A stretch of 64,000 bases of DNA. Source: an uncultured Bacilli bacterium (GTDB taxonomy: Bacteria; Bacillota_I; Bacilli_A; RF39; UBA660). Position numbers and translations under genes: made by a program. Below are positions 60,390 to 64,000 of the stretch, one piece after another; positions within the stretch are counted from its first letter, which is position 1, and the number at the start of each line of letters is the position of its first letter. The notes below the pieces were generated by a model that worked only from the letters and a program-made list of their open reading frames with translations, ran no database searches and was not told the origin of the DNA. The stretch is taken from contig CAKOXW010000003.1 in NCBI GenBank assembly GCA_934130375.1, positions 124,001 to 188,000 of the forward strand. The letters run 5' to 3'.

Positions 60390-60830
60390 ATGACAAATAA
60401 GGAATATTCAAAATTAGTTTCTAAGCATACTCCAAAAGTAGACCATGTAAAAAGTATGTCGCTTGCATTTTTTGTAGGTGGTTTTATAGGTATGATCGGA
60501 CAAGGTTTAGTAGATTTATATCATTATATATTTAAATTATCAATAACAAATGCTAAGTCATTAATGATTGTTACTTTAATATTTATATCTAGTTTGTTAA
60601 CAGCACTTGGTGTATTTGATAAAGTAGTAGAAAAGGTAAGATGTGGAATAATAGTACCTATTACAGGTTTTGCACATGCAATGACTAGTGCAGCACTTGA
60701 ATATAAACATGAAGGGTTAATCTTAGGAATTGGTTCAAATATATTTAAAATAACTGGTAGTGTAATACTTTATGGTATTGTATCAGCATATGTTTTTGGA
60801 CTTATAAGATTATTTGTAATAGGTGGATAA
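60390..60830 (+). CDS. spoVAC: stage V sporulation protein AC
   Basis: 146 residues (GAGGTG site). KHTPKVDHVKSM start, then membrane helices with FFVGGFIGMIGQ and PITGFAHAMTSAALEYKHEG, the SpoVAC signature. It is the mechanosensitive channel part of the SpoVA complex that moves dipicolinic acid into the spore and out in germination. Runs directly into spoVAD. Confidence 0.95.
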   Translation: MTNKEYSKLVSKHTPKVDHVKSMSLAFFVGGFIGMIGQGLVDLYHYIFKLSITNAKSLMIVTLIFISSLLTALGVFDKVVEKVRCGIIVPITGFAHAMTSAALEYKHEGLILGIGSNIFKITGSVILYGIVSAYVFGLIRLFVIGG

Positions 60831-61814
60831 ATGACAATAAAGTTTAATAATATATACATCAAGGATGTAGCAACTGTTGCTGGTAAGATAGAAAATTCAG
60901 GACCAATTAGTAAATATTTTGATAAAACTTATAGTGATTTTTATATGAATGAGAAGACTTTTGAAGCAGGTGAAGTAAGAATGATTGAGGATAGTGTTTC
61001 TATACTTCTTAAGAAAACTAATATGAAAAAGGATGATATTGATTTATTTATTTCAGGAGATTTAATAAATCAAATTACACCATCTTCTTATGCTGCTTCT
61101 TTGCTTGGAATTAATTATATTGGTATGTATGCTGCTTGTGCGACTAGTTGTCTTGAAATAATAACAGCAGCGTCTTATTTAAAAAATAGAAATATACATA
61201 ATTGTATATGTAATGTAAGTGCGAATAATAGTGGTGCGGAAAGACAATATAGAAATCCAGTTGAGTATGGTACTCCAAAACCTGCAACTACAACTTTTAC
61301 AGCAACAGGTTCAGCGTCTATTCTTGTTAGTGATAGAGAAAGTGATATAAGGGTTGAGTCTGCAACAATTGGTAAGGTAGTTGATTATGGTATAAAAGAT
61401 GTTTATAACATGGGTGCGGCAATGGCTCCTTCTGCTTGTTATACTATTAATAAGCATCTTACTGATTTAAAAAGAGATATAAGTTACTATGACTTAGTAT
61501 TAACAGGTGATTTAGGTAAGTATGGTAAAAGTATTTTAAAAGATTTAATGAAGATTGAGCATAATATTGATTTAAAAAATTATGATGATTGTGGATGTAT
61601 TTTGTATGATATTAATAATCAAAATGTATATGCGGGAGCATCAGGGCCTACTTCTTCTGGTTTAACCTTGTCATATATAATTTCTAATATGCGTAAGAAG
61701 AAATATAAAAGGGTTCTTTTAGTAGCAACTGGTGCGTTAATGTCACCTACAATGATGATGCAGAAAAATAGTATTCCAGCAATTAGTCATGCTGTTAGTC
61801 TGGAGGTTATATGA
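60831..61814 (+). CDS. spoVAD: stage V sporulation protein AD
   Basis: 327 residues. Thiolase-like fold without catalytic function: AACATSCLEIITAASYL, NNSGAERQYRNPVEYGTPKP and TFTATGSASILVS. Binds dipicolinic acid. No gap to spoVAC; 4-bp overlap with spoVAE. Confidence 0.96.
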   Translation: MTIKFNNIYIKDVATVAGKIENSGPISKYFDKTYSDFYMNEKTFEAGEVRMIEDSVSILLKKTNMKKDDIDLFISGDLINQITPSSYAASLLGINYIGMYAACATSCLEIITAASYLKNRNIHNCICNVSANNSGAERQYRNPVEYGTPKPATTTFTATGSASILVSDRESDIRVESATIGKVVDYGIKDVYNMGAAMAPSACYTINKHLTDLKRDISYYDLVLTGDLGKYGKSILKDLMKIEHNIDLKNYDDCGCILYDINNQNVYAGASGPTSSGLTLSYIISNMRKKKYKRVLLVATGALMSPTMMMQKNSIPAISHAVSLEVI

Positions 61815-62161
61815 TTTATTTATATTCATTTATATTTTGTGGATTTATATGTCTTATTGGACAATTAATATTAGATAATACTAAACTTACGCCAGGGCAT
61901 GTTACTTCTTTATTTGTAGTAATTGGTGCGGGGTTAGATACATTTTCTATTTATGATAAAATAATTGATATATTTGGTGCGGGAGCACTTGTACCTATTA
62001 CTTCATTTGGGCATTCTTTAATACATGGTGCGCTTGATGCATCTCTTGATAATAAATTGCTTGGTTTATCTCTTGGTATGTTTAAATTAACATCTGTTGG
62101 AATAGTATCAGCAGTTATATTTGCATTTTTCTTTGCACTTATATTTAAACCTAAAAATTAG
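61811..62161 (+). CDS. spoVAE: stage V sporulation protein AE
   Basis: 116 residues, three to four membrane helices, with FICLIGQLILDNTKLTPGHV and GAGALVPITSFGHSLIHGAL matching SpoVAEb. Last gene of a minimal spoVAC-AD-AEb operon like that of Clostridia, without spoVAA, AB or AF here. Confidence 0.94.
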   Translation: MIYLYSFIFCGFICLIGQLILDNTKLTPGHVTSLFVVIGAGLDTFSIYDKIIDIFGAGALVPITSFGHSLIHGALDASLDNKLLGLSLGMFKLTSVGIVSAVIFAFFFALIFKPKN

Positions 62162-62183
62162 CAACTTACCAGTTGTTTTTTTT
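62160..62183 (+). terminator. spoVA terminator
   Basis: CAAC-ttacca-GTTG (extended by weak pairs) and nine T. Confidence 0.65.
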
Positions 62184-62190
62184 ATTTTTG

Positions 62191-62207
62191 TGTAGTCGTG
62201 GGCTTAA
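62191..62207 (+). repeat. 17-bp intergenic repeat, copy 2
   Basis: TGTAGTCGTGGGCTTAA, same as at 6947-6963; again followed by T-rich sequence and, further on, a promoter. Confidence 0.6.
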
Positions 62208-62287
62208 TTGTTTTTTATTTCAAATTTATAAAAAAATAATTTAGTAAAATAAGTATTTATGATACAATGTAAGTAGAGGTGTAGTAT

Positions 62288-63466
<1,179 letters not shown>

Positions 63467-63467
63467 G

Positions 63468-63494
63468 AATAGAGACGATTGTCTTTATTTTTTA
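63468..63494 (+). terminator. terminator after 62288 gene
   Basis: AATAGAGAC-gatt-GTCTTTATT and T. Confidence 0.8.
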
Positions 63495-63532
63495 TATATA
63501 ATTTTTGATGTAGAAGATTGTTGTAAAAAAAT

Positions 63533-63558
63533 AAAATGGCTTTTTTTAGCCATTTTTT
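63533..63558. terminator. bidirectional terminator
   Basis: AAAATGGCT-tttttt-AGCCATTTT; overlaps the end of the RNHCP gene on the minus strand. Confidence 0.82.
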
Positions 63559-63848
63559 GATATTTCTATAATCATATTCATATCGTCATCTTTTGCAACT
63601 ATGTTTTTATGCTTTTCTTTGCATTTTTCGCATTGGTATAGTATTTTATATGTATCTTTGTATTTTTCTATTCCTATAGGTTTTAATAGCCCGCCACACG
63701 TATTTAATCTATCTCCTGGGCTAATATCTACGTGCTTTGAGTATAAACAATAAGGACAATGGTCTCTTGATGAGTAAATTAATGGAAATACTTGTTTATT
63801 ACAATGTTCACATATAAAAGAATTATCATTTTTTGTAAATAATTTCAT
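63546..63848 (-). CDS. RNHCP domain protein
   Basis: 100 residues from the ATG at 63848 (AAAGGTGATT upstream; a longer reading to 63908 overlaps scpA). FICEHCNKQVFPLIYSSRDH followed by CPYCLYSKHVDISPGDR and CGGLLKPIGIEK is the RNHCP signature; Cys pairs probably bind zinc. Function unknown in the family. Divergent from scpA, sharing about 50 bp with back-to-back TATAAT elements. Confidence 0.9.
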   Translation of the reverse strand: MKLFTKNDNSFICEHCNKQVFPLIYSSRDHCPYCLYSKHVDISPGDRLNTCGGLLKPIGIEKYKDTYKILYQCEKCKEKHKNIVAKDDDMNMIIEISKNG

Positions 63849-63902
63849 AAAATCACCTTTATAATTATACCACAATAAGTTATAATTGTAGTAGGTGATT
63901 AT

Positions 63903-64000
63903 ATGCATTACGAGGTTAAGATAAATGAATTTGAAGGTCCACTTGATTTATTACTTCATTTAATAAAAAAATCTAATATTGATATTTATGATATAAGTTT
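63903..64000 (+). CDS. scpA: segregation and condensation protein A, N-terminal part
   Basis: The first 32 codons are present; the window ends inside the gene. INEFEGPLDLLLHLIKKSNI is the conserved ScpA start. GGTGAT precedes the ATG and TATAAT lies at 63881-63886. ScpA joins ScpB and Smc to form bacterial condensin. Confidence 0.92.
   Translation, partial: MHYEVKINEFEGPLDLLLHLIKKSNIDIYDIS

Overview
Low-GC (roughly 27-29 %), spore-forming Firmicute, most like an uncultured gut or rumen lineage. The sporulation marks are a spoVAC-spoVAD-spoVAE operon, a cse60-like gene and a split CotD-like spore coat gene. TGA is used as a stop, so this is genetic code 11 and not a mycoplasma code. Ribosome binding sites are mostly GGTGAT- or GGAGG-like, and many promoters are near-consensus sigma-A (TTGACA/TATAAT).

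Layout. 1-3300: a CotD-like coat gene cut in two by a ~3.02-kb element carrying a large serine recombinase, a small overlapping ORF and an NAD-dependent epimerase; rejoining at a shared TTGTCC core restores an 82-residue reading frame. 3328-6951: esterase, mazEF, DUF4186, DUF362 and ATP-grasp genes. 7026-8147: a large structured RNA that I read as OLE RNA, followed by the gene for its membrane partner OapA. 8210-13334: dicarboxylate symporter, DUF3298-type protein, a small frameshifted gene, DUF1292, then cysteine desulfurase, thioredoxin and a thioredoxin-CcdA fusion. 13345-17583: rarA, xer recombinase, YigZ, rnhB. Woven into this (15556-20778) are five paralogous transglutaminase-like proteins, four of them in tandem. 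21121-28799: zinc-ribbon membrane protein, glycosyltransferase, topA, tRNA-Thr(CGT), sufU, Smr protein, recD2.

28895-49411 is dominated by one ORF of 6,432 codons. It has no signal peptide and carries, in order, a Gly-rich linker, a hydrophobic segment, 37-residue tandem repeats, three related HopA1-like modules, a transglutaminase-like domain, a perfect 679-bp internal duplication, an HExxH domain, a pol-beta-like nucleotidyltransferase, an anthrax-factor-like HELGH/EDFAES metallopeptidase and a C-terminal papain-like cysteine peptidase. I interpret it as a giant multi-effector toxin-like protein. Three small acidic genes sit in the same operon and end at a terminator.

49605-64000: an orphan gene, a type IV prepilin fused to BspA-type leucine-rich repeats, an HELGH peptidase, typA, pyk, a GH31-family protein, a membrane protein plus lipoprotein pair, cse60, spoVACDE, a membrane-anchored protein, an RNHCP protein and the start of scpA.

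Two candidates for undescribed biology stand out: the small cotD-interrupting element, probably excised during sporulation, and the giant effector operon with the tandem transglutaminase-like family elsewhere in the window.
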